Notes under the pieces: generated by a model
What the model was told of the DNA's origin: nothing
The model's database searches: none
What the model saw: only the letters and a program-made list of their open reading frames with translations
Made by a program: the position numbers and the translations under genes
NCBI GenBank assembly: GCA_030840335.1
Contig: JAUZFR010000053.1
Span: forward strand, 1 to 33,080
Source: Actinomycetota bacterium
GTDB taxonomy: Bacteria > Actinomycetota > Actinomycetes > Actinomycetales > Microbacteriaceae
DNA length: 33,080 nt
Direction of reading: 5' to 3'
Part shown: positions 7,980-15,899 of the stretch, piece by piece
Layout of the letters: each line of letters starts with the position of its first letter
Numbering within the stretch: position 1 is the stretch's first letter

Positions 7980-8957
7980 GTGGCCGAGATCATCGCCAGC
8001 GGAAAAAAGCGACTCGTCATCGTCACGGGTCGCGCTCATCCACAGCTCGCGATCGACATTGCAGCGGCGCTCAGCACGGAACTCGTCCACACGGATGCGC
8101 GCACCTTCGCGAGCAGCGAGATCTACGCGCGCTACGACGAGAGTGTTAGGGGCAGCGATGCCTTCGTCATCCAGTCGCACACTCGGCCGGTGAACGAGTG
8201 GCTCATGGAGCAGCTCATCATGGTGGATGCGCTCAAGCGCGCCTCGGCCAAGCGCATCACCGTCGTTGCTCCCTACTACCCGTACGCCCGGCAAGACAAG
8301 AAGGGCCGTGGCCGCGAGCCGATCAGCGCCCGACTCGTTGCCGACATGTTCAAGGCGGCTGGCGCTGACCGAATCATGAGCGTCGACCTGCACGCTGCGC
8401 AGATCCAGGGCTTCTTCGATGGCCCCGTCGACCACCTGTTCGCGATGCCCGTGCTGCTCGAGCATTTCAAGGCAAGGCTCGACCCGGCGACGCTGACCGT
8501 CGTCTCGCCGGACATGGGCCGCGTCCGCGTCGCCGACATCTGGAGCGACAAGCTCGGCGCACCCCTCGCGATCATCCACAAGCGCCGCGATCCGCTCATC
8601 CCCAACCAGGTCTCTGTTCACGAGATCGTCGGTGAGGTCGATGGCCGCGTCTGCCTGATCGTCGACGACATGATCGACACCGGTCGCACCATCGTCAAGG
8701 CCGCGGATGCGCTGATTGCTGCGGGAGCAACGAAGGTCGTCGTTGCCGCGACCCACGCGATCTTCTCGGATCCCGCATCCGAGTTGCTTCAGAGCACGTC
8801 AATCGACTCCGTTGTCGTCACCGATACGCTGCCGATTCCGCCCGAAAAGCGCTTCGATTCGCTCACGATTCTGCCGATCGCGCCGCTCATCGCGAGCGCC
8901 ATCCACGAAGTGTTCAGTGACGGGTCGGTCACCTCGATGTTCGACGGTGCGGCCTAG
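7980..8957 (+). CDS. prs: Ribose-phosphate pyrophosphokinase
   Basis: 325 residues from GTG 7980, preceded by purine-rich GCAGGAAGCAGGA. It makes PRPP from ribose-5-phosphate and ATP for nucleotide, His and Trp synthesis. Diagnostic segments are all present: the flexible region VAPYYPYARQDKKGRGREPI, DLHAAQIQGFFD, VVSPDMGRVRVADIW, IIHKRRD and the PRPP-binding loop LIVDDMIDTGRTIVKAADAL. The VSPDMGRV form (Met-Gly-Arg rather than the common DxGGxxR) and KRRD rather than DKRR are variants of the actinobacterial branch. It is cotranscribed with glmU. In Bacillus and Mycobacterium the next conserved genes are ctc/rplY and pth; here those lie about 18.7 kb further on. Confidence 0.96.
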   Translation: MAEIIASGKKRLVIVTGRAHPQLAIDIAAALSTELVHTDARTFASSEIYARYDESVRGSDAFVIQSHTRPVNEWLMEQLIMVDALKRASAKRITVVAPYYPYARQDKKGRGREPISARLVADMFKAAGADRIMSVDLHAAQIQGFFDGPVDHLFAMPVLLEHFKARLDPATLTVVSPDMGRVRVADIWSDKLGAPLAIIHKRRDPLIPNQVSVHEIVGEVDGRVCLIVDDMIDTGRTIVKAADALIAAGATKVVVAATHAIFSDPASELLQSTSIDSVVVTDTLPIPPEKRFDSLTILPIAPLIASAIHEVFSDGSVTSMFDGAA

Positions 8958-8983
8958 CTGTCCCGAGCCACGTCCTGGCGCCA

Positions 8984-9008
8984 CTCAGCTGGTTTGTTGT
9001 CTGCTGAG
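8984..9008. other. Hairpin downstream of prs
   Basis: CTCAGC (8984-8989) and GCTGAG (9003-9008) form a 6-bp stem around a 13-nt T-rich loop. It sits 27 bp after the prs stop and abuts the dispersed palindrome that begins at 9006. It may add to termination of glmU-prs transcripts, but the stem is short and has no T-tract. Confidence 0.35.
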
Positions 9009-9060
9009 TTGACACAAATGGTTGTCATGGCGGTGGGATAGCAGCCACTTGAGTCAACTC
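9006..9060. repeat. Dispersed palindromic repeat, copy 1
   Basis: The left arm GAGTTGACACAAATGG (9006-9021) and right arm CCACTTGAGTCAACTC (9045-9060) are complementary at 14 of 16 positions. The centre (9022-9044) contains TGTCATGGCGG and GCAG. A second, clearly homologous element lies at 16019-16071, sharing the TTGACrCAAATGGTyGTyATGG half and the GCAGCCA half. It is intergenic, directly after prs and its hairpin. The size and hairpin form resemble REP or small MITE-like elements; no coding capacity. Confidence 0.7.
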
Positions 9061-9129
9061 GGGTGACACACGGGCCGGCCGAGCATTACTGACGTCGTGG
9101 CCGGATGCACGTGGCCGGATGCGGCTGCC

Positions 9130-9501
9130 TCAGGAGTTGGATGGCTGCCGGCTCGGCAGCCTTGGCGGCCCGGGAATGAGGCCAAGCGATGCGACATGCC
9201 TGTCGCCCCCGAAGGACCCGCGCGTATAGCACTCCCAGCCGACGCCACCCGCTCCGAAGAGTTCGAAGCGAGCGCTCGACCCGGGAGATGCCGGATCCGC
9301 GTAGGCGACCCATCGACGGCACGCTTCCTTCGCCGAGGTCGCGGCAACGCTGAATGTGGTCACGACGCCGGGCAGCACGAGCGCGAGCACTCCGACGACC
9401 ACGACAACCCGCATCATGAGAAGCAGGCCGCGCGAGCGCAGCGGTTTGTTGTCGCTCGGTTCATACCCCGCGAGTTCCGGCTCGTCGTCGTGCATGCTCA
9501 C
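9130..9501 (-). CDS. Small one-pass membrane protein, conserved hypothetical
   Basis: 123 residues from GTG 9501, with GGGAG a little upstream on the minus strand; an in-frame ATG two codons later is an alternative start. A short acidic cytoplasmic N-terminus (DDEPELAGYEPSDNKPLRSR) precedes one membrane helix (GLLLMMRVVVVVGVLALVLPGVV) and an exported C-terminal part of about 65 residues. That part carries two cysteines, in KEACRRW and GWECYTRG, which could form a disulphide outside the cell, and a GG-rich segment FELFGAGGVGWECY followed by FGGDRHVASLGLIPGPP. The layout (positively charged flank, export, one Cys pair) looks like a genuine protein, and I recognise it only as a conserved type in this bacterial group. 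No function is proposed. It stands alone between prs and the fucose genes. Confidence 0.7.
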   Translation of the reverse strand: MSMHDDEPELAGYEPSDNKPLRSRGLLLMMRVVVVVGVLALVLPGVVTTFSVAATSAKEACRRWVAYADPASPGSSARFELFGAGGVGWECYTRGSFGGDRHVASLGLIPGPPRLPSRQPSNS

Positions 9502-9661
9502 CGGCTCATTCTCTCCCTCGACGGTGCAGATACCGTAATCGAGGGGAGATCGTTATCAGCGCGAGACGAGAACGCCGCGTCGTCGCTGGTGCTTGATTGA
9601 ACCGACCTATCCGCCACTATGTTCACGCTATGCGGGAGATTCCGCCAGCCGAGTGGCAAAT

Positions 9662-9672
9662 ACATCTAATGT
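9662..9672. promoter_or_regulatory. Putative operator upstream of L-fuconate dehydratase
   Basis: ACATCTAATGT is a perfect palindrome (ACAT/ATGT around CTA) in an AT-rich stretch 38 bp before the fucD start. A related ACATCAGATG lies at 11849-11858, the same sort of distance before the fuconolactonase gene. The two sites flank the GntR gene of the pathway, making that protein the likely binder. The downstream GAAGGG serves as ribosome-binding site. Confidence 0.4.
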
Positions 9673-9709
9673 TTAGCTTACGATTGCGGAACAACGAAGG
9701 GATTGTTGC

Positions 9710-11020
9710 ATGCCAACCATCACCGCCGTGACGACGCACGACGTGCGTTTCCCCACCTCCCTCACCGCTGACGGCTCGGATGCGATGAACAAAGACGGCG
9801 ACTACTCGGCGGCGTACGTGGTGATCCACACGGACGATCCGGCCCTCAAGGGCTACGGCTTCACGTTTACCATCGGCCGCGGCAATGACCTCTGCGTCGA
9901 GGCCGCGCGCCAGCGCGGCCTTCCGCTCATCGGTCTGTCCGTCGACGATTCCGTCGCGGATCTCGGCGGCGTTTATCGCGCGTTGAAGAGCGATTCACAG
10001 TTGCGCTGGCTGGGGCCTGAGAAGGGCGTCGAGCACCTCGCGCTCGCCGCCGTGATGAACGCGATGTGGGATCTCGCGGCTCGGGTCGCGGGCAAGCCGC
10101 TGTGGGGGCTTCTGACCGACATGACGCCAGATCAGCTGGCGGATGCCGCCGACCTCAAGTACCTGTCCGACGTCATCACTCGCGAGGAAGCGATCTCCAT
10201 GCTGACCGAGCTGGTCCCGACCCGCGACGCCCGGATCGCCGAGCTCGCCGAGACTGGCTACCCGTGTTACACGACAAGTGCCGGATGGCTCGGCTACTCG
10301 GACGATAAGCTGCGACGGCTGCTGCAGGAGGCCGTCGACGAGGGCTACCGCCACGTCAAGCTCAAGGTCGGCGCGAATCGCGAGGAAGACATCCGTCGCC
10401 TCGGCATTGCCCGCGAGGTCATCGGCTGGGACGCCAAGCTGATGATCGATGCCAATCAGGTCTGGGATGTGCCGGAGGCGATCGACTGGATCGGCGACCT
10501 CGCGAAGTTCAATCCGCACTGGGTAGAGGAGCCGACGAGTCCGGATGATGTGCTCGGCCACGCCACCATCCGCAGAGCCATCGCTCCGATCGGTGTCGCG
10601 ACCGGGGAGCACGGAATGAACCGCGTGCTGTTCAAGCAGCTGTTCCAGGCCGAGGCGATCGACTTCTGCCAGCTCGACTCAGCGCGTCTCGGCAGTATCA
10701 ACGAGATCCTCGCCGTCTATTTCATGGCCAGGAAATTCGGCGTTCCCGTCTGTCCACACGCCGGTGGGGTCGGGCTGTGCGAATTGGTTCAGCACCTCTC
10801 GATCTTCGACTATGTCGCCGTGTCCGGCACGCTCGAAAACCGCGTCACCGAGTTCGTGGATCACCTTCACGAGCACTTCGTTGACCCGTGCATCGTCGAG
10901 AACGGCGCGTACATCCTGCCCAGTCAGCCCGGCTACAGCGCGCAGATGTTCGACGACTCGGTCGCCGAGTACTCCTTCCCGAACGGGAGCTACTGGTCGT
11001 CGTCCCCGATGGCCGACTGA
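9710..11020 (+). CDS. fucD: L-fuconate dehydratase (enolase superfamily)
   Basis: 436 residues, the length of characterised FucD and human ENOSF1. It dehydrates L-fuconate to 2-keto-3-deoxy-L-fuconate. The C-terminal barrel carries the expected residues almost at FucD numbering: base KxK (K217, K219 in HVKLKVG), metal ligands D247 (MIDANQ), E273/E274 (WVEEP) and E300 (ATGEH), and H350 (VCPHAGGVG). FucD-specific features include the N-terminal MNKDGDYSAAYVVI with GYGFTFTIGRGND, and the lid segment CYTTSAGWLGYSDDKL. The ATG at 9710 has a GAAGGG ribosome-binding site. The 3' end overlaps the convergent GntR gene by 31 bp. The other pathway genes follow on the plus strand beyond that regulator. 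Confidence 0.93.
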   Translation: MPTITAVTTHDVRFPTSLTADGSDAMNKDGDYSAAYVVIHTDDPALKGYGFTFTIGRGNDLCVEAARQRGLPLIGLSVDDSVADLGGVYRALKSDSQLRWLGPEKGVEHLALAAVMNAMWDLAARVAGKPLWGLLTDMTPDQLADAADLKYLSDVITREEAISMLTELVPTRDARIAELAETGYPCYTTSAGWLGYSDDKLRRLLQEAVDEGYRHVKLKVGANREEDIRRLGIAREVIGWDAKLMIDANQVWDVPEAIDWIGDLAKFNPHWVEEPTSPDDVLGHATIRRAIAPIGVATGEHGMNRVLFKQLFQAEAIDFCQLDSARLGSINEILAVYFMARKFGVPVCPHAGGVGLCELVQHLSIFDYVAVSGTLENRVTEFVDHLHEHFVDPCIVENGAYILPSQPGYSAQMFDDSVAEYSFPNGSYWSSSPMAD

Positions 11021-11745
11021 TCCTGGAAGTAGTCCTCGACCACCAACAGGTGGTGGCCCATCAGCAGGCGCGCGCGATCCGGTGAATGCTCCCGCAGCGC
11101 GCCGAGAATCGCCAGGTGTTCGCCGTGAGACGTGCGCACCTGCCCGTGATTGTGCAGTCCGAGCCAGAGGCGGGCACGCTGTGTTCGGTTCGCGAGCGCA
11201 TCGATCAGCGCTGCCAGCGCGGAGTTGTTCGAGGCCTGGGCGATGACGTGGTGGAAGGCGATGTCGGCTTCCATGATCGCGTCGTGATCGAGGTCTTCGT
11301 CGGCGGTCGCGAGCGGTTCGACGGCGGAGAGGATGTCGGCGGCGACGACCAGCTGCTCGTCCGTGATCGAGAGAGCCGCGCGGGCGGCAGCTTCGGTTTC
11401 GAGGATGCGGCGAACCGTGTGCAGGTCGTGGCGGTGCTCGGGCGACTGGAGGTCGACCATGAAGCCCATCGGAGCGAGCAGCAGGCTCGAGTCAAGGGAG
11501 GTCACATACGTGCCGTCGCCCTGGCGCGTCTCGAGCACGCCCATGATGCAGAGCGCTCGGACGCCCTCGCGGAGAGAACCTCGCGAGACACCGAGCGAGA
11601 CAGCGAGATCCTTCTCGATCGGCAGTCGCGATCCGGGTCCGAGTTCGCCAGCGGTGATCATCTGTTTGATGCCCTGCAGCACGACGTCGGTCTGTGACTG
11701 GCCGCCCGCGGTGGGCGCGCTGTGCGCCGGAGGAACCGAAGTCAT
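10990..11745 (-). CDS. GntR-family (FCD/FadR type) regulator of the fucose genes
   Basis: 251 residues from ATG 11743-11745. The N-terminal winged HTH (about residues 20-85) reads GIKQMITAGELGPGSRLPIE, DLAVSLGVSRGSLREGVRAL and VLETRQGDGTYV, standard GntR. The C-terminal FCD domain has the metal-ligand pattern DIAFHHVIAQASNN, HGEHLAILGAL and GHHLLVVEDYF, which usually binds an organic acid or sugar-acid effector. The frame is open upstream but the first good ATG after the divergent promoter region is this one. It lies between fucD and the fuconolactonase gene, both plus strand, and the motif ACATCnnATG occurs before each. It most likely represses the pathway and is relieved by a fuconate-type intermediate. 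Its last 31 bp overlap the end of fucD. Confidence 0.88.
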   Translation of the reverse strand: MTSVPPAHSAPTAGGQSQTDVVLQGIKQMITAGELGPGSRLPIEKDLAVSLGVSRGSLREGVRALCIMGVLETRQGDGTYVTSLDSSLLLAPMGFMVDLQSPEHRHDLHTVRRILETEAAARAALSITDEQLVVAADILSAVEPLATADEDLDHDAIMEADIAFHHVIAQASNNSALAALIDALANRTQRARLWLGLHNHGQVRTSHGEHLAILGALREHSPDRARLLMGHHLLVVEDYFQDQSAIGDDDQ

Positions 11746-11883
11746 TCCGTCATTGTATGGTCGGTTCGGCTCCAGACCGTCGATAATCATCCGATCAATG
11801 GGGCTTCTTGGCTCAGAGAGCTGCTGCGTTGGGATACTCTTGGTCGAAACATCAGATGAAACAACGGAATACGTAGACGTACC
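11746..11883. promoter_or_regulatory. Divergent regulatory region of gntR and the fuconolactonase operon
   Basis: This 138-bp gap holds ACATCAGATG (11849-11858), related to the palindrome before fucD. It also holds an inverted pair GGTC/GACC (11759-11762, 11775-11778) near the gntR start, and a weak promoter-like TTGGCT (11808) with GATACT (11833). Adjacent to the plus-strand start is TACG-TAGA-CGTA (11870-11881). Only the shared ACATCnnATG motif has support from a second site. Confidence 0.4.
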
Positions 11884-12783
11884 ATGGACGCCATAATCGA
11901 CGCGCACCAGCACGTTTGGGACCCGGGCAGGGCGGCCTACGACTGGCTCGGGCCGGAACTCGGGCCAATCAATCGAGCAATAGGCATCGAGGAATTGATC
12001 CCGTCGCTCCGTCGCGCCGGAGTCGTCGGAACCGTTCTGGTGCAGTCCGCCGATAACGCCGAAGACACTCGGCTGATGCTCGAGACGGCTGGCGCGCATC
12101 CGGAGATTGTCGCGGTCGTCGCGTACGTGCCGTTGGACCGACCCGAGGATGCTGCGGCGCAGCTGGATGAGCTTCGCCAGACGTCTCTCGTGGTGGGCGT
12201 GCGCAACCTCATCCACACGATCCCGGATCCGGAGTGGTTACTGCGGCCTGACGTCGACGCGGGCCTCGGCGTGCTCGAAGACGCGGGTGCAACCTTCGAC
12301 CTTGTGTCCGTGCTGCCGGAACACCTGGCGCTCGTTCCGATCATTTCGGAACGACACCCACGCTTACGAATCGTGATCGATCACCTCGCCCGTCCGCCGA
12401 TCGGATTCGACGCTCGCGAACCCTGGTGGACCCAGATCGCTGAAGCCGCGGCAAATCCGCTCGTCTATGCAAAGGTCAGCGGGCTTTATTCGGCAACGGC
12501 CGATGCAGGTTCCTGGACGCCGGAGGGCATCCGCCCCTTCCTGGACCACGCGCTCGAGAGCTTTGGGCCCTCCCGACTCATGTACGGGGGCGACTGGCCG
12601 ATCTCGGTCTTGTCGGGTGGATACGATCGGGTCTGGGACGCATTGGCCTTGCTTTTCGCTGAGCTCGAACCCGCAGCGAGGGCGAGTATCTTGGGCGCGA
12701 CAGCGATCGAGTTCTACGGCATCGATCCGGCGCGTGTGACCGTCGCGCAGGCGTTGAGCCAAACCCCGGCCAATCACTTCTAG
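11884..12783 (+). CDS. L-fucono-lactonase (amidohydrolase family)
   Basis: 299 residues of the amidohydrolase_2/COG3618 type. The N-terminal metal motif is DAHQHVWDP (H8, H10). Further conserved elements are GVRNLIH, the strand-end HLARPP and the C-terminal YGGDWPIS with the catalytic aspartate. It would hydrolyse L-fucono-1,5-lactone to L-fuconate, the step between L-fucose dehydrogenase and FucD. The assignment rests on family plus the four pathway neighbours; family members also act on rhamnono- or galactaro-lactones. It is the first gene of a three-gene plus-strand operon, with the next start 17 bp downstream. Confidence 0.85.
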   Translation: MDAIIDAHQHVWDPGRAAYDWLGPELGPINRAIGIEELIPSLRRAGVVGTVLVQSADNAEDTRLMLETAGAHPEIVAVVAYVPLDRPEDAAAQLDELRQTSLVVGVRNLIHTIPDPEWLLRPDVDAGLGVLEDAGATFDLVSVLPEHLALVPIISERHPRLRIVIDHLARPPIGFDAREPWWTQIAEAAANPLVYAKVSGLYSATADAGSWTPEGIRPFLDHALESFGPSRLMYGGDWPISVLSGGYDRVWDALALLFAELEPAARASILGATAIEFYGIDPARVTVAQALSQTPANHF

Positions 12784-12800
12784 AGAATCGGAACACACGC

Positions 12801-13655
12801 ATGGCATTTGCACGACTGGGCGAGACTGGCAGCGAGATCCCTGTTTTTCAGATCGGCGAGGTCAGCTACGACCTGCGCGGCCTGACTGCGGACATCGATG
12901 GGGCGTTCCTCGAGTCAGACGGGCTTGCCCGGGCGGCGACCGCGGCGGCCAACGGCGAGCTTCCCGTGCTGCCGGATGCCGCATCCCTTCGCATCGGCGC
13001 GCCCATAGCGCGACCAATCAAGATCGTCTGCATCGGCCTGAACTATCGCGACCACGCGGAAGAGACTCACGCCGAGCTTCCCAGGGAGCCGGTCGTCTTC
13101 ATGAAGGACCCGTCGACGATCGTCGGGCCGAACGACCAGGTCTTCGTTCCACGCAAGTCCGTGAAGACGGACTGGGAGGTCGAACTCGGTGTCGTCATCG
13201 GCAAAACCGCGCGCTACCTCGATTCCCCCGACGACGCGGATGCGTACATCGCGGGCTACGTGCTCTCCCATGATGTCTCGGAGCGCGAGTTCCAGATCGA
13301 GCGCGGCGGGCAGTGGGACAAGGGCAAGAGCAGCGAGACGTTCAATCCGCTCGGGCCGGTCTTCGTGCCCTCGGCCGAGATCGGCGACCCGCAGGCACTC
13401 GGACTCCGGCTGTGGGTTAATGGCGAGCAGAAGCAAGACGGCACCACCGCGAACATGGTGTTCGGCATCCGCCACATCGTCTGGTATCTGAGCCAGTTCA
13501 TGGTCTTGCGCCCGGGGGATCTCATCAATACGGGCACTCCGGCCGGCGTCGCTCTTGGCCAGCCCGAACCGAAGCCGTATCTTCGCGGTGGAGACGTTGT
13601 TGAACTCGAAATCGACGGGCTCGGACGAGCCCGACAGGAAATGGTGCAGGCATGA
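12801..13655 (+). CDS. Fumarylacetoacetate hydrolase-family protein, probable 2,4-diketo-3-deoxy-L-fuconate hydrolase
   Basis: 284 residues. An N-terminal domain of about 65 residues precedes the FAH catalytic fold with KIVCIGLNYRDHAEE, the metal ligands E126 and E128 (DWEVELG) and D158 (LSHDVSERE), and the turn INTGTPAGV. Family members cleave C-C bonds in diketo acids. In the non-phosphorylative L-fucose route the dehydrogenase product 2,4-diketo-3-deoxy-L-fuconate is split to pyruvate and L-lactate by exactly this family. The next gene starts inside its stop codon (ATGA at 13652), so expression of the hydrolase and dehydrogenase is coupled. The Shine-Dalgarno is weak (GAGAATCGG). Substrate is assigned from context. 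Confidence 0.87.
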   Translation: MAFARLGETGSEIPVFQIGEVSYDLRGLTADIDGAFLESDGLARAATAAANGELPVLPDAASLRIGAPIARPIKIVCIGLNYRDHAEETHAELPREPVVFMKDPSTIVGPNDQVFVPRKSVKTDWEVELGVVIGKTARYLDSPDDADAYIAGYVLSHDVSEREFQIERGGQWDKGKSSETFNPLGPVFVPSAEIGDPQALGLRLWVNGEQKQDGTTANMVFGIRHIVWYLSQFMVLRPGDLINTGTPAGVALGQPEPKPYLRGGDVVELEIDGLGRARQEMVQA

Positions 13656-14407
13656 GTGAATTTGACGGAACCGTCGCGATCGTCACGGGTGGGGCATCCG
13701 GAATCGGTCTCGCAACGGCGAAACAACTGGCTGCGGCGGGAGCGACGGTCGCCGTGCTCGACCTGAATCCGGATGGGCTGCCCGCCGAACTGCACGGATT
13801 CGTCGCCGACGTGTCGGACCGCGCCTCCGTCATCGCCGCGGTCGCGGCGGTCGGCGAGGCCTTCGGCCGCATCGACATCCTGATCAACAATGCGGGCATC
13901 AGCGCCGTGGGCACAGTCGAGGAAAACGACGACGACGAGTGGGCGCGCGTCCTCGATATCAACGTGATCGGAATGGCGCGGATGTCCGCCGCCGTCCTGC
14001 CGTGGCTGCGCAAGTCGCCGGCAGCGGCGATCGTCAATCTCTGCTCGGTCGCCGCCCTCAACGGACTACCACGGCGCGCGGCCTATGGCGCGTCGAAAGG
14101 TGCCGTGCTCGCTCTGACGCTGGGGATGGCGACCGATCACGTGCGCGAGGGCATCCGCGTCAACTGCGTGAGTCCCGGCACCGTGTCAACTCCGTTCGTC
14201 GACCGCATGGTGGCGAAGTTCGACGACCCGGTCAAGGAGCGCGCCGCGCTGGATGCCCGCCAGGCCACCGGCCGGATGGTCACGCCCGAGGAGGTGGCGG
14301 GCGCCATCCTGTACCTCGCGAGCCCGCTCTCGAAATCAACGACGGGCACGGCACTCGAGGTCGATGGCGGCCTGCACAACCTGCGCGTCCGTCCCCTGTC
14401 GAGCTGA
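13652..14407 (+). CDS. SDR-family dehydrogenase, probable 2-keto-3-deoxy-L-fuconate dehydrogenase
   Basis: 251 residues of the classical short-chain dehydrogenase type. The NAD-binding motif is TGGASGIG (12-19), with NNAG (79-82) and catalytic S132, Y145 and K149 (YGASK). D37 at the end of the second strand (VLDLN) favours NAD over NADP. In the fucose route a dehydrogenase of this family oxidises 2-keto-3-deoxy-L-fuconate to the 2,4-diketo acid used by the FAH hydrolase, and the ATGA overlap with that gene supports the role. The closing segment EVDGGL is typical of the family. An L-fucose 1-dehydrogenase role is the alternative, which would leave the fuconate-level step unfilled. Confidence 0.85.
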   Translation: MSEFDGTVAIVTGGASGIGLATAKQLAAAGATVAVLDLNPDGLPAELHGFVADVSDRASVIAAVAAVGEAFGRIDILINNAGISAVGTVEENDDDEWARVLDINVIGMARMSAAVLPWLRKSPAAAIVNLCSVAALNGLPRRAAYGASKGAVLALTLGMATDHVREGIRVNCVSPGTVSTPFVDRMVAKFDDPVKERAALDARQATGRMVTPEEVAGAILYLASPLSKSTTGTALEVDGGLHNLRVRPLSS

Positions 14408-14432
14408 CGGCCCTCGAGTTGAGCCGTGGGGA

Positions 14433-15899
14433 CTAGTGGCTCGAGCCCTCGGTCTCGATCTCGGTGCGGTCGCCCGACCAGAGGGTGTGGAACGTGCCCT
14501 CTTTGTCGATGCGGTGGTAGGTGTGCGCTCCGAAGAAGTCGCGCTGGGCCTGCACGAGTGCTGCGGGCAGGCGCTTCGCGCGGATGCCGTCGTAGTACGC
14601 GAGTGACGACGAGAACGCCGGCGTTGGGATTCCCGCTTTTGCGGCGTGCGCGACGACCTGGCGCCAGCTCTCCTGGGCGCCTTCGATCGCAGCCTTGAAG
14701 TAGGGGGCGGTCAGCAGCGCGACCAGTCCCGGGTTCTCTTCGTAGGCATCAGTTATGCGGTTCAGGAACTGGGCGCGGATGATGCAGCCTCCGCGCCAGA
14801 TCTTCGCGATGTCGCCCTTCTTGATATCCCAGCCGTATTTCTCGGCACCGGCGACGATGGCGTCGAAGCCCTGGCTGTAGGCGATCATCTTCGACGCGTA
14901 GAGGGCGCGGCGAACATCCTCGACGAAGGTGTCGCGATCGTCGACGGTCCACGGCTGGGCCGGGCCAGGCAGGTCGGATGCCGCTTCGCGCTGGGCAGGT
15001 TTCGACGACAGCGCGCGGGCGAACACGGCCTCGGCGATGCCGGACACCGGGATGCCCAGGTCGAGGGCGTTCTGCACGGTCCACACGCCGGTGCCTTTGG
15101 ATCCGGCCTGGTCAAGGATGACATCGACGAGCGGCTTGCCCGTTTCGGCGTCGACCTGGCGGAGTACCTCGGCGGTGATCTCGATCAGGTACGACTCGAG
15201 CTCGCCCTTGTTCCACTCGGTGAAGATGTCGGCGATTTCTGTCGGGCTCGCGCCGGTGCCGGTGCGGATGAGGTCGTACGCCTCGGCAATGAGCTGCATG
15301 TCGGCGTATTCGATGCCGTTGTGGATCATCTTGACGAAGTGTCCGGCGCCATCGGTGCCGACGTGGGTGACACAGGGCTCGCCCTCGGCCACAGCCGCGA
15401 TCGAGGCGAAGATCGGCCCCAGCTTCGCGTAGGCCTCGGCCGATCCGCCTGGCATGATCGACGGGCCGTTCAGCGCGCCCTCTTCGCCGCCGGAAATACC
15501 CGTGCCCACGAAGTTCAGGCCCTTCTCACGGGCCGCTTTCTCGCGGCGGATCGTGTCGGTGAAGAGCGAGTTGCCGCCGTCGATGATGATGTCACCGGGC
15601 TCGAACAGCTCGGAGAGCTCATTGATGACCGCGTCCGTGCCCGCGCCCGCTTGCACCATGATGAGCGCAGCGCGCGGCTTCTCGAGGCTCGCGACGAAAT
15701 CCTTGATGTCCCTGGACGGCACGAATCCGGCCTCAGGGTGCTCGGTGATGAGCGTTTCGGTCTTCGACCAGGTGCGGTTGTAGACGGCGACTTTATTGCC
15801 TTCGCGGCTCGCGAGGTTACGGGCGAGATTGGAACCCATCACAGCGAGTCCGACGACTCCGATGTTGGCTACGGACTTGGGGGCGGCTTGCTCGGACAC
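14433..15899 (-). CDS. gnd: 6-phosphogluconate dehydrogenase, decarboxylating
   Basis: 488 residues, full length for the long (E. coli-like) form. It converts 6-phosphogluconate to ribulose-5-phosphate with reduction of NADP. The Rossmann motif is GVVGLAVMGSNLARNLA; the substrate site has VGTGISGGEEGALNGPSIMP and the catalytic KMIHNGIEYADMQLIAEAYD. The C-terminal helices include WRGGCIIRAQFLNRI and end with YHRIDKEGTFHTLWSG, the tail that enters the partner subunit. GTG 15897-15899 is the start, with a near-perfect GGAGG Shine-Dalgarno (15906-15910). It is convergent with the fucose operon and has no partner zwf here. A -10-like TAGGCT lies at 15943-15948 on the minus strand. Confidence 0.97.
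   Translation of the reverse strand: MSEQAAPKSVANIGVVGLAVMGSNLARNLASREGNKVAVYNRTWSKTETLITEHPEAGFVPSRDIKDFVASLEKPRAALIMVQAGAGTDAVINELSELFEPGDIIIDGGNSLFTDTIRREKAAREKGLNFVGTGISGGEEGALNGPSIMPGGSAEAYAKLGPIFASIAAVAEGEPCVTHVGTDGAGHFVKMIHNGIEYADMQLIAEAYDLIRTGTGASPTEIADIFTEWNKGELESYLIEITAEVLRQVDAETGKPLVDVILDQAGSKGTGVWTVQNALDLGIPVSGIAEAVFARALSSKPAQREAASDLPGPAQPWTVDDRDTFVEDVRRALYASKMIAYSQGFDAIVAGAEKYGWDIKKGDIAKIWRGGCIIRAQFLNRITDAYEENPGLVALLTAPYFKAAIEGAQESWRQVVAHAAKAGIPTPAFSSSLAYYDGIRAKRLPAALVQAQRDFFGAHTYHRIDKEGTFHTLWSGDRTEIETEGSSH

Noticed and set aside
7155-8756. Long open frame on the minus strand opposite glmU and prs (over 500 codons)
   Set aside because: It is antisense to two intact, unmistakable housekeeping genes, and its translation is rich in Arg, Asp and His without any domain; such frames are common opposite high-GC genes.
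14408-14450. Possible terminator between the SDR gene and gnd (repeated CTCGAG)
   Set aside because: The pairing is short and interrupted with no T-tract; not strong enough to list.
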